Source of the DNA: Nitrospira sp. CR1.1
Lineage (GTDB): Bacteria > Nitrospirota > Nitrospiria > Nitrospirales > Nitrospiraceae
DNA length: 64,000 nt
Direction: 5' to 3'
NCBI GenBank assembly: GCA_014055465.1
Contig: WIAF01000012.1
Coordinates: 1 to 64,000, forward strand
Below, piece by piece: positions 16,984 to 25,753 of the stretch. The stretch's first letter is position 1. Each line of letters begins with the position of its first letter. The notes beneath the pieces were generated by a model. That model was given only the letters and a program-made list of their open reading frames with translations, searched no databases and was not told where the DNA came from. The position numbers were made by a program, and so were the translations under genes.

Positions 16984-17979
16984 CTACAGCGACCCTTCGC
17001 CTTTCAGGAACTTTCTGAATCGTCCCATCAGATCGGCCCCGAGGGTGCCGCCTTCAGGCTTCTTCACATCGGGATCGCTGAAGTGCGAACGGATTTCCTG
17101 CAACCGTTTTTCCGCCTGATCGTTGCCTTGCAGCCGCTTGGTCTTCTGGAGGGCGGTGTCGAAGGCGTCGAACGTCAGCTCATTATATCCAAACGACCGG
17201 ATGCGCTTCACAGCTTTCATCATCGCCTGATTGCGGAACGTGGTGAGATGCTCCGAGTCGACCTCTTTGAGCCCCAACTTGCGTGCCCGACGTTCGGCTG
17301 CCTTGCGAATCCCGCTCCGCACAAAATCGGGCGAGGTTTGCAGCCGCTTCCAGGCTTCGTCGCTCCAGGCCACGCGCTCCTGCGGGGCTTCCCACAACTG
17401 CACGGCCGTCTGCTCGTCAATTCTGGTCAAACCCTTCTCCCGCGCCATCTCCTCCGTATCATGCCGGATCATGTCACTCACAAAATCCATGGCGATCGGC
17501 GGAGACTCTTTAATTTTCTGCTGCAAGAGCGCCAGCGCCCCTTCGGTCCATTCCAGCGGACTTGCCTCTCGCTCGCGGATCTCCCCCAAGGCTTCGACCT
17601 TTTCGAACAGATCGACATTGACCTCCATGTGGCCGCCTTTGCGAGCGATCTCATCGGCGATCTGCTTGATCATCCCCCGCATGAATTCCGGTACGGCAGC
17701 CAGGCGCTCCTTGGCGGCGGCGGTCCAGGGCAGCTGCCCTTTGGCCATTTGATCAGCCGCCTCTGCCATGCCTCCCTCACCACCCATGGTCCCCATCATC
17801 TGACCTTTGAACTGATCGAGGATCTCTTCGGTGATTTCGGGATAGCCCAATTCACGCGCCTTCTTCTCGGCCAGTCGGCGGACCATTCCTCGCAAAAACA
17901 TGGGCGCGCGCTCCATGCGTTTGAGCGCGCCGTCACTCCACCGAACCTCAGGGGCTGTTATATTGGACGACTCTGCCAC
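16984..17979 (-). CDS. Protein with four PCP-reductase-like (PF08369-type) repeats
   Basis: A 331-residue soluble protein made of repeats of about 45 residues with the pattern W-x-x-x-A-x-x-x-[LM], then P-x-F-x-R, then ARxxG. Copies begin at about 14 (WSDGALKRM), 84 (WTAAAKERL), 143 (WTEGALALL) and 205 (WSDEAWKRL). This matches the small domain found at the C-terminus of light-independent protochlorophyllide reductase subunit B. No other part of that enzyme is present and the function of stand-alone repeats is unknown. It is 13 bases downstream of an IHF-like gene. A second member lies at 32098. Confidence 0.8.
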   Translation of the reverse strand: MAESSNITAPEVRWSDGALKRMERAPMFLRGMVRRLAEKKARELGYPEITEEILDQFKGQMMGTMGGEGGMAEAADQMAKGQLPWTAAAKERLAAVPEFMRGMIKQIADEIARKGGHMEVNVDLFEKVEALGEIREREASPLEWTEGALALLQQKIKESPPIAMDFVSDMIRHDTEEMAREKGLTRIDEQTAVQLWEAPQERVAWSDEAWKRLQTSPDFVRSGIRKAAERRARKLGLKEVDSEHLTTFRNQAMMKAVKRIRSFGYNELTFDAFDTALQKTKRLQGNDQAEKRLQEIRSHFSDPDVKKPEGGTLGADLMGRFRKFLKGEGSL

Positions 17980-17992
17980 GGTATCACTCCTG

Positions 17993-18271
17993 TTACTTAT
18001 TGAGTAATTCCTTCAGTTCTTTGCCTGCCTTGAAGAATGGCACACGCTTGGCCGGCACCGCAACGGTCGCCCCGGTTTTTGGATTGCGACCTTCCTTCAT
18101 CCGCCGGGCGCGGAGACGAAAACTCCCGAACCCCCGGATCTCCGTCTTATTGCCGCTTCGCAGGGAATCTCGAATACAATCGAAAATCGTATTGACCACG
18201 ATTTCCGCCTGCCGCTTCGTCAATGTGGTGACCTGCTCCGATACCCGCTCGATAATCTGCGCTTTGGTCAT
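17993..18271 (-). CDS. HU/IHF-family DNA-binding protein (IHF-like)
   Basis: A 92-residue histone-like protein. The DNA-minor-groove arm carries GRNPKTGATVAVPAKRVPFFKAGKEL, with the proline that kinks DNA, and the dimerisation core carries IRGFGSFRLRAR. It resembles IHF beta more than HU in the arm. The downstream position relative to rpsA is shared with ihfB in many bacteria, which supports an IHF-type role. A second, HU-like paralogue lies at 42484. Confidence 0.9.
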   Translation of the reverse strand: MTKAQIIERVSEQVTTLTKRQAEIVVNTIFDCIRDSLRSGNKTEIRGFGSFRLRARRMKEGRNPKTGATVAVPAKRVPFFKAGKELKELLNK

Positions 18272-18345
18272 CGTCCCTCTCCTCGTGGGTGGGGCTTACG
18301 CACAGCTGAATTGCTGCGTCGCCATATCGATGATGCTCCGGCTGC

Positions 18346-19245
18346 TCAGAACGCCATCAAGTATTTCATCTTGACGCCGGTATCGAACTCCAGCTTCGGA
18401 AACACCGACGACCAACGTGATTCAATGATGTCTCGAAATGAAAACCGTTTGCGCGGCTCGACAACCTTCGGCTCCCCTTCCATACCGGCGATGTCGGCCG
18501 CAATATGGATCGCGTCATCGAGATCGCCTAGCTCGTCGACCAACCGCGCTTCCTTCGCCTGACGCCCGGTGTAAATCCGGCCATCGGCCAACGGTTCCAC
18601 ATCGGACACTTCCAACGATCGTCCGTCAGCCACGGCCTGAATAAACTGCTGATGGACGTCATCCATCACGGACTGCAGGAGTCTGCGTTCCTCATCGCTC
18701 ATCTTGCGTAAGGGCGATCCGACATCTTTGAAGCGCCCGCTCTTGATGACCACACCTTCGACCCCGACTTTTTTCATCAGGCCCTCGAAGTTTGCCATCT
18801 CCATGATGACGCCGATACTCCCGGTCAGGCTGCCGGGATTGGCAATGATCCGGTCGGTAGCCGCCGCGATGTAATACCCCCCTGAAGCCGCAACCGTTCC
18901 CATGGAGGCGATCACGGCTTTATTACTTTTGTTTTTCACCCGCTGCACGGCGTCGTGAATTTCCTGAGACGGCACGACGCCGCCGCCGGGGCTGTCGATG
19001 CGCAAGACGATCGCCTTCACCAGCGGATTCTCGCTGTATTGTTTCAACTCGGTGATGGTCGCCTGCGCATCCAGGATGACGCCCTCGATGCGAATGAGCG
19101 CCACGCGATCCTGGGTTGAGAAATCGAGGTCGGGGAGGAGCGCGTTCAACACAATCAACGCTCCTCCCGCAATCACGATGGCCCAGAGGATACGGCGCAA
19201 TAGGCTCCGCTGTGGCTTCCCCGCCGTGTCTGCTTGTGGGCCCAT
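18346..19245 (-). CDS. sppA: Signal peptide peptidase SppA (short type)
   Basis: A 299-residue membrane-anchored serine protease that degrades cleaved signal peptides. One transmembrane segment lies at about 17-37. The ClpP-like fold shows RIDSPGGG, the nucleophile region TGSIGVIM and the general-base Lys region IKSGRFKDVGSP, as in the Bacillus-type 36-kDa enzyme. It follows rpsA by 15 bases. Confidence 0.93.
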   Translation of the reverse strand: MGPQADTAGKPQRSLLRRILWAIVIAGGALIVLNALLPDLDFSTQDRVALIRIEGVILDAQATITELKQYSENPLVKAIVLRIDSPGGGVVPSQEIHDAVQRVKNKSNKAVIASMGTVAASGGYYIAAATDRIIANPGSLTGSIGVIMEMANFEGLMKKVGVEGVVIKSGRFKDVGSPLRKMSDEERRLLQSVMDDVHQQFIQAVADGRSLEVSDVEPLADGRIYTGRQAKEARLVDELGDLDDAIHIAADIAGMEGEPKVVEPRKRFSFRDIIESRWSSVFPKLEFDTGVKMKYLMAF

Positions 19246-19260
19246 ACAGTCTCCCGACGT

Positions 19261-20976
19261 TTAGGCTTCGGAATCGCTCTGGTTCCGCTTCCGGCTTTGC
19301 TTGGCCGCGCGACCCAGAGTTTGATCGATCCCGCCCTGCGAGGCGTGGAACTCATCGACCTGGCGGCGGTCGGAATCCAGCTGGTGATCGCGCAAGCTGA
19401 GCGCGATTTTCCGCTCATCGCGATCCACCTTGATGATCTTCGCCGTGACGTCATCACCCGGCTTGAACTTTTCTTCCATGCGCACGTTGGCGTCCAAACC
19501 CACTTCGCTGATGTGGATCAAGCCCTCCACGTCGCCGTCCAGCTCGATAAAGAGCCCGAAGTCGGCGATCTTGCTGACCTTGCCGGTAATGCTGTCGCCG
19601 ACTCGGTACTTGTTGGGAATCTGCTCTTCCCACGGATCGCGGGACAATTGCTTATATCCTAGCGAGAGCCGCTCCTTTTCCTTGTCGATGCGAATCACGA
19701 CGGCATCCACCTTCTGGCCCTTCTTGAAGAGCTCCGACGGATGCTTGATGTGCTTCGTCCAGGACATGTCGGAAATGTGGATCAACCCATCGATACCTTC
19801 TTCCAAACCGACGAACGCGCCGAAATCGGTCAGGCTCTTCACCTTGCCTTCGATCCGTGTGCCGGCCGGATATTTGGCTTCGATCATGTCCCAAGGATTT
19901 GGCGCCGTCTGCTTCATGCCCAAGGAAATCTTGCGGCTTCCCGGATCGATATTCAGGACGGCTGCTTCCACCTGATCGCCCACCGACACCACACGGGACG
20001 GATGCCGCACTTCGTGTGTCCAGGACATCTCGGACACGTGGACCAACCCTTCCACGCCCGGCTCCAATTCGACGAATGCGCCGTAATCGGTCAAGCTCAC
20101 CACCCGCCCGCGCACGCGTGTGCCCACCGGGTACTTTGCCGCCACGCCGGTCCAGGGATCGGCCGACTTCTGCTTGAGACCCAGCGAAATACGGCCGGTC
20201 TCGCGATCGTACTTGAGCACGGTTACTTCGACTTTGTCGCTGACCTGGAACAACTCGGAAGGATGTCCCACACGGCCCCACGACATATCGGTGATGTGCA
20301 ACAACCCGTCGATGCCGCCCAGATCGATAAACGCTCCGTAATCGGTGATGTTCTTCACCGTGCCTTGAATCAACTGGCCTTCCTTCAACGTGGACAAGGT
20401 CGTCTGACGACGACGATCGCGGGTTTCCTCCAACAAGACGCGTCGGGAGACAACCACATTGCCGCGGCGATGGTTGATCTTGATGATCTTGAGCGGGAAG
20501 GTCTTGCCGACCAACCCGTCCAGGTCACGGACAGGATGCAGATCGATCTGCGAACCGGGCAAGAAGGCCTTGACGCCGATATCGACCATCATGCCGCCCT
20601 TGATGCGGGAAATGATCTTGCCCTCGATGCTCTTTTCTTCCTTGTGCAGCTTCTCCAATTCCTCCCAGATTTTCATCTTGTCGGCTTTTTCTTTGGAGAG
20701 CACCAGATTGCCGTCGGCGTCTTCACATTCTTCGAGATACACCTGCAGGCGATCGCCCACTTTCAATTGCGCCAATTCCTCATGTGAGAACTGGTCGGCA
20801 GGAATCATCCCTTCTGACTTGTAGCCGATATCGACGACCACTTTGTCCTTGCCGATCGCGACCACCATGCCCTCGGTGATGGTGCCTTCCTCAAAGTTGC
20901 GGAAGGTTTCCTCATACATCGCCGCTAAGGCATCGCGGTCGAGCTTGGGTTCGCTTTGTGGTGTGGCAGTACTCAT
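19261..20976 (-). CDS. rpsA: 30S ribosomal protein S1
   Basis: A 571-residue protein with six S1 RNA-binding domains. Four carry the strong pattern V-x-x-x-x-D-[FY]-G-A-F-[IV]-x-[LF] (for example ITDYGAFIDL, LTDYGAFVEL, LTDFGAFVGL). The two N-terminal domains are more divergent, as expected for ribosome-anchoring domains. S1 recruits mRNA to the 30S subunit. The start is ATG at 20976. It sits in a cmk-plsC-rpsA-sppA-ihf arrangement that resembles the cmk-rpsA-ihfB order of other bacteria. Confidence 0.96.
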   Translation of the reverse strand: MSTATPQSEPKLDRDALAAMYEETFRNFEEGTITEGMVVAIGKDKVVVDIGYKSEGMIPADQFSHEELAQLKVGDRLQVYLEECEDADGNLVLSKEKADKMKIWEELEKLHKEEKSIEGKIISRIKGGMMVDIGVKAFLPGSQIDLHPVRDLDGLVGKTFPLKIIKINHRRGNVVVSRRVLLEETRDRRRQTTLSTLKEGQLIQGTVKNITDYGAFIDLGGIDGLLHITDMSWGRVGHPSELFQVSDKVEVTVLKYDRETGRISLGLKQKSADPWTGVAAKYPVGTRVRGRVVSLTDYGAFVELEPGVEGLVHVSEMSWTHEVRHPSRVVSVGDQVEAAVLNIDPGSRKISLGMKQTAPNPWDMIEAKYPAGTRIEGKVKSLTDFGAFVGLEEGIDGLIHISDMSWTKHIKHPSELFKKGQKVDAVVIRIDKEKERLSLGYKQLSRDPWEEQIPNKYRVGDSITGKVSKIADFGLFIELDGDVEGLIHISEVGLDANVRMEEKFKPGDDVTAKIIKVDRDERKIALSLRDHQLDSDRRQVDEFHASQGGIDQTLGRAAKQSRKRNQSDSEA

Positions 20977-21032
20977 GAAACATCCTCGTCCTCCGGCCTG
21001 TGCCGGGTGCTGATAGTGAAAAACCCCGAGCC

Positions 21033-21728
21033 TTACTCAGCGTTGCAAGACTCGGTTGTCGGCCTGGCTTCGAGATCGTGAGATGGCCCGGCATGGGCCC
21101 TCCCGTCTCCGGGGTTCGGAACCTGTCCGAGCTCGGCAATCTTTGCCATTACCGTACGACTGACATGTTGATAAAACAGTTTGCCTTCCAACTGCGCAGC
21201 GTCTGAAGAGAAATCCAACGGCTCTCCATAGGTCACCGTCACGCGGCGAAATCGAGGCCACTTCGCGCCGGGCGGCAATACATCAAACGTGCCGCCGATA
21301 TGCGCCGGCACAACCCGGCACCCGGTCTGCGACACGATCACCCCGATGCCCGGCTTGCCCGGTTTCAAGGCACCGGTCATCGTCCGCCCTCCTTCGGGGA
21401 AAATGGCGACCGCCTTCTCCTCTTTGATCAAGGCGACCGCTTTACTGAATGCATCCCGATCGAGGCGGCCGACCCGTAGCGGAATCCATCCCAACGCTTG
21501 CAGCAGGCCGTTGAGCAGGGGGACGGGAAACAGATCATGCCGTCCCATGTACCAGACCCGCCTGGGAATCCCGCAGCCCAGCAACGGAATATCCAAATAG
21601 CTGGCATGGTTCGAGGCGATCAAGAATCCACCCTGTCGCGGCACCCGGCCGATCGTACGATACCTGAAACAGATCCAGCCGACCGTGCGAGAGAGAACCC
21701 ACAACAGGCCATATAGTGCAGAGCTCAC
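21033..21728 (-). CDS. plsC: 1-acyl-sn-glycerol-3-phosphate acyltransferase
   Basis: A 231-residue membrane-associated acyltransferase that makes phosphatidic acid. The catalytic HX4D motif is NHASYLD and the glycerol-phosphate-binding motif is FPEGGRT. One hydrophobic segment is at the N-terminus. It starts at GTG 21728, overlapping the cmk stop by four bases (GTGA), so the two are translationally coupled. Cmk-PlsC pairing is common in bacteria. Confidence 0.9.
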   Translation of the reverse strand: MSSALYGLLWVLSRTVGWICFRYRTIGRVPRQGGFLIASNHASYLDIPLLGCGIPRRVWYMGRHDLFPVPLLNGLLQALGWIPLRVGRLDRDAFSKAVALIKEEKAVAIFPEGGRTMTGALKPGKPGIGVIVSQTGCRVVPAHIGGTFDVLPPGAKWPRFRRVTVTYGEPLDFSSDAAQLEGKLFYQHVSRTVMAKIAELGQVPNPGDGRAHAGPSHDLEARPTTESCNAE

Positions 21729-22435
21729 AATCGCGCCGCAACCACAGCCATCATGTGCGAGACGACCTCCTCCACCGGCATGCTCGACGTATCGATGCGT
21801 TCCGCATCGGGTGCGGCAATCAACGGCGCCACCGCGCGGGAACGATCACGATCATCACGCCCGGTGAGGTCGCGCTTGGTCTGGTCAAAATGAACCGAAT
21901 GGCCAGCTGCCACGAGTTCGCGATGTCGCCGCGTGGCTCGCACTTCCGGATCGGCTTCGAGAAAAAACTTCACGTCGGCTTCCGGGAACACTCGGGTCCC
22001 GATATCACGCCCCTCCGCCACGACGCATCCTTCGGCACCGATTTGCCGTTGCACCGGCAGCAGCCATTCTCGAACGGCAGGAATGGCCGAGACCATGGAG
22101 GCCAGTGCCGTCACGTCCGGGGTTCGCAGCTCGCCGGTAATATCGCGCCCATTCAGCAGCACGTGGGATTGTTCGGGGCCACAGGCCATCTGCAATGTCG
22201 CGTGAGGAAGCAGCGCGGCGATGGCGAGGTGATCGTCTGGGCTGAGCCCCGCATTGTGTACTTTCCACGCAATAGCGCGATACAAGGCACCGGTATCCAG
22301 ATAGAGATACCCCAGTTCTCGCGCCAGCAGTCGCGCGACTGTGCTTTTTCCCACGCCAGCCGGTCCATCGATGGCGATGATCAAGCCACGTTTGTCCCGG
22401 GTCGCGGCACCGATTTCACCCACGCTTCCTCGCAC
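21725..22435 (-). CDS. cmk: Cytidylate kinase
   Basis: A 236-residue nucleoside monophosphate kinase that phosphorylates CMP and dCMP. The P-loop is GPAGVGKST after IIAIDG, followed by YLDTGALYRAIA and the GRDIGTRVFP segment characteristic of CMP kinases. It starts at GTG 22435, sharing one base with the aroA stop codon (TAGTG). The first 16 residues precede the usual N-terminus and may not all be translated. Confidence 0.94.
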   Translation of the reverse strand: MRGSVGEIGAATRDKRGLIIAIDGPAGVGKSTVARLLARELGYLYLDTGALYRAIAWKVHNAGLSPDDHLAIAALLPHATLQMACGPEQSHVLLNGRDITGELRTPDVTALASMVSAIPAVREWLLPVQRQIGAEGCVVAEGRDIGTRVFPEADVKFFLEADPEVRATRRHRELVAAGHSVHFDQTKRDLTGRDDRDRSRAVAPLIAAPDAERIDTSSMPVEEVVSHMMAVVAARL

Positions 22436-23763
22436 TATAGACGTTTCCCGGAATCAGTCAACAGTTCCAAGAGCTTACGGTCAAAATTCGGAAACGATGT
22501 CTCGATACACTCTGTATTCTGGATCTGCGTTGCCTGCGGCGCGGTCAACCCGCCGATGGCCACAGACATGGCCACACGGTGATCACCATGACTTTCACAG
22601 GCAGCCCCAGTCAGCGCGCCGTTAGCGCCGTTGCGCCCCAGCCCCTGAATCACCATACCGTCTGGCCGTTCTTGGATGCGCGCGCCCATCGCCCGTAACT
22701 CATTGGCCATGGTGGCGATCCGGTCGCTTTCTTTGACCCGCAGCTCTTCAGCGCCGGTGATCACCGTTTCACCTTCCGCGACCGCTGCCGCCACGCAGAG
22801 AATAGGAAATTCATCGATGGTCTGAGGAATCTGATCGGGCCCGATCCGCACGCCGCGAAGCGGTCTGGACAACACGCGCAAATCCGCCACCGGCTCCCCC
22901 GCCTCTTCCCGTTGATTGAGCACCTCGATATGCGCGCCCATCTTGAGCAGGATATCAACCAGGCCGGTTCGTGTCGGATTCATCCCCACGCCGCAAATCG
23001 TCACATCGGAATACGGGACAATCGACGCTCCGACCAGGAAAAATGCCGCGGCCGAAAGATCTCCGGGCACCACGACCGGCTTGCCGCTCCAACGGACCGA
23101 GGGACGCCCTTCGATACGGACCGTACATCCGTCCCGCCGAAACGGAATCCCGAAATAAGAGAACATCCGCTCGGTGTGGTCCCGCGAGAGACGCGGTTCG
23201 GAAATGGTCGTGAGGCCGTCTGCATAAAGAGCCGCAAACAGCAGGGACGATTTGATCTGGGCGCTTGCGACCGGCGACGCATAGGCCATGCCCTTGAGTC
23301 TGGTCCCCGTGATGGCCAACGGCGCAAGTTCTCCGCCCTTCCGCCCGGCGATTGCCGCGCCCATCGCCCGCAGCGGTTTCACCACCCGACCCATGGGCCG
23401 TCGCCTGATCGATTCGTCTCCGGTCAGGACCGTAAAAAAATCCTGCCCCGCCAGCAGTCCGGCCATCAAACGAATACCGGTCCCCGAATTGCCGCAATCG
23501 ATGGGGCCGAACGGTTCCGTCAACCCCCACATCCCTTTGCCGTAGACGATCAACGATTCCGGCGTCTCTTCGATCCGCACTCCCAGCGACTGAAACGCCC
23601 GCATCGTATTCAAACAATCTTCGCCGCGACAATACGCCGTCACGGTGCTCGCCCCTTCGGCCAGGGCTGTGAGGATGATGGCTCGATGCGTGACGGACTT
23701 ATCGCCCGGCACCGTGATGGTGCCCTTCAACGGACGACCCGGAGTGATCGTTAATGAGGCCAT
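22435..23763 (-). CDS. aroA: 3-phosphoshikimate 1-carboxyvinyltransferase (EPSP synthase)
   Basis: A 442-residue EPSP synthase joining shikimate-3-phosphate and phosphoenolpyruvate. Recognisable motifs are PGDKSVTHRA near residue 20, NSGTGIRLMAGLLAG (the substrate-binding NSGT), RRPMGRV, and the C-terminal KESDRI and DHRVAM. The length is typical. tyrA ends six bases upstream and cmk starts at its stop codon. Confidence 0.96.
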   Translation of the reverse strand: MASLTITPGRPLKGTITVPGDKSVTHRAIILTALAEGASTVTAYCRGEDCLNTMRAFQSLGVRIEETPESLIVYGKGMWGLTEPFGPIDCGNSGTGIRLMAGLLAGQDFFTVLTGDESIRRRPMGRVVKPLRAMGAAIAGRKGGELAPLAITGTRLKGMAYASPVASAQIKSSLLFAALYADGLTTISEPRLSRDHTERMFSYFGIPFRRDGCTVRIEGRPSVRWSGKPVVVPGDLSAAAFFLVGASIVPYSDVTICGVGMNPTRTGLVDILLKMGAHIEVLNQREEAGEPVADLRVLSRPLRGVRIGPDQIPQTIDEFPILCVAAAVAEGETVITGAEELRVKESDRIATMANELRAMGARIQERPDGMVIQGLGRNGANGALTGAACESHGDHRVAMSVAIGGLTAPQATQIQNTECIETSFPNFDRKLLELLTDSGKRL

Positions 23764-23769
23764 CCCGGC

Positions 23770-24666
23770 TTAGACCTTTCCCGGCATCCGGGGTACCAGT
23801 TGTTCGCGTTCGTACTTCGCCTTGTCCAATTGCTTCTCAATTCCAGCCGCATCGCCGGCGGCAATCAACCGCTTCAGCTCGCCGAGGTGCCGTTCATAGG
23901 TCTCGATCAATGACACGACGTTGTCTCGGTTCCACAGGAAGATGTCTCTCCACATCTCCGGCGAACTCGCGGCGATCCGGGTGGTGTCCCGCAACCCGCC
24001 GCCGGAATGACCGGCGAGATCCAGTTCCGGCACGCCGTGGTCGCGCACATCGGCCAACGCGGTCATCAACGCAAAGGCCGCCACATGCGGAAGGTGGCTG
24101 ACGGCGCCGAGAATTTTGTCGTGGAGAAAGGGATCCATCTCCAACACGATCGAGCCTGCCAATTCCCACATCGCACGGACGATCTGAAGCGCCTCGCGGT
24201 CGGTCTTTGCCGTGGGCGTGACAATGCACCGCGCACCGGAAAAGAGCGTCTCCGATCCGGCGGCCACACCGGTTTTTTCTTTTCCGGCTATGGGATGTGC
24301 GCCGACAAACTTGACGCCGGACGGTAACAGGGCCTCCGCCCGCGTGACCAACTCGCCCTTTACACTCCCGACATCACTGACAATGGTGTCGGGCTTGAGA
24401 CAACCGGCCCATTCCTGCAGATGCCGCTCGTAAGTGTCCACCGGCGTGGCCAGCAAGACGAAGTCTGCATGCTCGACACCTTCGCGCGGATCAGACACGT
24501 ATCGATCAATGGCGCCGACCTCAACCGCTGTTTTGAGGTTCTCGACCCGGCGCCCGATGCCGACGACCGAATCCGCCAGCTTCTGGCGGCGCAGGATCAT
24601 CCCCAGAGAGCCGCCGATGAGCCCGACTCCGATAATGGCCACCTGTTTGAAATGTGGTGTCGTCAT
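23770..24666 (-). CDS. tyrA: Prephenate dehydrogenase
   Basis: A 298-residue TyrA of the monofunctional class, which oxidatively decarboxylates prephenate to 4-hydroxyphenylpyruvate for Tyr synthesis. The NAD-binding GVGLIGGSLG is at residues 13-22. VSDVGSVKG and GAHPIAGKEKTG follow, with the catalytic His in HPIAG. No ACT domain is present, so allosteric control by Tyr may be weak. It lies between aroF and aroA. Confidence 0.94.
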   Translation of the reverse strand: MTTPHFKQVAIIGVGLIGGSLGMILRRQKLADSVVGIGRRVENLKTAVEVGAIDRYVSDPREGVEHADFVLLATPVDTYERHLQEWAGCLKPDTIVSDVGSVKGELVTRAEALLPSGVKFVGAHPIAGKEKTGVAAGSETLFSGARCIVTPTAKTDREALQIVRAMWELAGSIVLEMDPFLHDKILGAVSHLPHVAAFALMTALADVRDHGVPELDLAGHSGGGLRDTTRIAASSPEMWRDIFLWNRDNVVSLIETYERHLGELKRLIAAGDAAGIEKQLDKAKYEREQLVPRMPGKV

Positions 24667-24720
24667 TGAATAACTGCCGGTATTCAGGAAACGGCCACGT
24701 TTACGGTATCGCCGCGATTC

Positions 24721-25734
24721 TTACAACGTGCGATCGACGGCGGCGGCGATCTTGCCCAGATCTCCCATCAGTTCTTTGAATTTCGACGGCCGGATGGACT
24801 CCTCACCGTCACACAGCGCGCATTCAGGATTGGAATGCACTTCGATTAACAGCCCATCGGCCCCTGCAGCGATCGCTGCCTTGGACATCGGCGCCACCAG
24901 GTCCCACTTGCCGGTTGCATGACTGGGATCCACGATGACGGGAAGATGGGAGAGATCCTTGAGCGTCGGAATGGCCGCAAGATCCAACGTATTCCGATAC
25001 TGCGTTTCAAAGGTTCGGATACCGCGCTCGCATAACATGACATTGCGATTGCCGCGGGACATGATGTACTCCGCTGAAAGAAGAAATTCCTTGATGGTGG
25101 CCGAGAGGCCGCGCTTCAACAGCACCGGCTTGTCATACGCGCCGACCTCCTTGAGCAACTCGAAATTCTGCATGTTGCGGGCGCCGATTTGAATGATGTC
25201 GGCCTTTTCCAAGAAGAGCTCGATATCGCGGGTATCGAGGATCTCGCTCACGACCGGCAGGCCAGTCTGCTTCTTCGCCTCCACCAAATAATCCAAGCCC
25301 TCGCGCCCCAGTCCCTGAAAGGAATAGGGCGAGGTGCGCGGCTTATACGCACCGCCTCGCAACACCGTGGCGCCGGCCGATTTGACTTCGTGGGCAATAC
25401 CTACGGTCAGTTCCAAACGCTCGACCGCGCAGGGACCGGCCATAATCGTGATTTTCTTATCCCCGATCTTGACCCCATTGACGTCAATAATCGTGTTTTC
25501 TTTTTTGAACTCCCGGCTGACGAGCTTCCAGGGAGCCAGAATCGGCAGCACGCTCTCCACGCCGGGCAAGGCGGTCAGCGGCTGATTGTGCAAAATCCGG
25601 TCATCCCCGATCACCCCGATAATGGTGCGTTCCTGCCCTGCAGAGATGTGCGACTTCAGCCCCAGTTCTCGAAGCCGGTCGGTGATGTGATCGACTTCCC
25701 GCTCCGAAGCGTCAGGCTTCAAGACAATAATCAT
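24721..25734 (-). CDS. aroF: 3-deoxy-7-phosphoheptulonate synthase (DAHP synthase, beta/Thermotoga type)
   Basis: A 337-residue enzyme making the first committed shikimate-pathway intermediate from PEP and erythrose 4-phosphate. Residues 1-70 form the ferredoxin-like regulatory domain of the Thermotoga-type enzymes, which mediates feedback inhibition. The catalytic barrel follows with MAGPCAVE, LRGGAYKPRTSPYSFQG, LLKRG and DPSHATG. The metal-binding Cys, His, Glu and Asp are in these motifs. Confidence 0.95.
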   Translation of the reverse strand: MIIVLKPDASEREVDHITDRLRELGLKSHISAGQERTIIGVIGDDRILHNQPLTALPGVESVLPILAPWKLVSREFKKENTIIDVNGVKIGDKKITIMAGPCAVERLELTVGIAHEVKSAGATVLRGGAYKPRTSPYSFQGLGREGLDYLVEAKKQTGLPVVSEILDTRDIELFLEKADIIQIGARNMQNFELLKEVGAYDKPVLLKRGLSATIKEFLLSAEYIMSRGNRNVMLCERGIRTFETQYRNTLDLAAIPTLKDLSHLPVIVDPSHATGKWDLVAPMSKAAIAAGADGLLIEVHSNPECALCDGEESIRPSKFKELMGDLGKIAAAVDRTL

Positions 25735-25753
25735 GGTCTCGTCTCGCTTTCCT

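Noticed and set aside
16981-18003. 340-residue plus-strand ORF
   Set aside because: It lies opposite the PCP-reductase-like repeat gene, whose repeat pattern, HU/IHF neighbour and codon use identify the minus strand as coding.
19741-20787. 348-residue plus-strand ORF
   Set aside because: It is antisense to rpsA. The apparent internal repetition mirrors the repeated S1 domains on the other strand.
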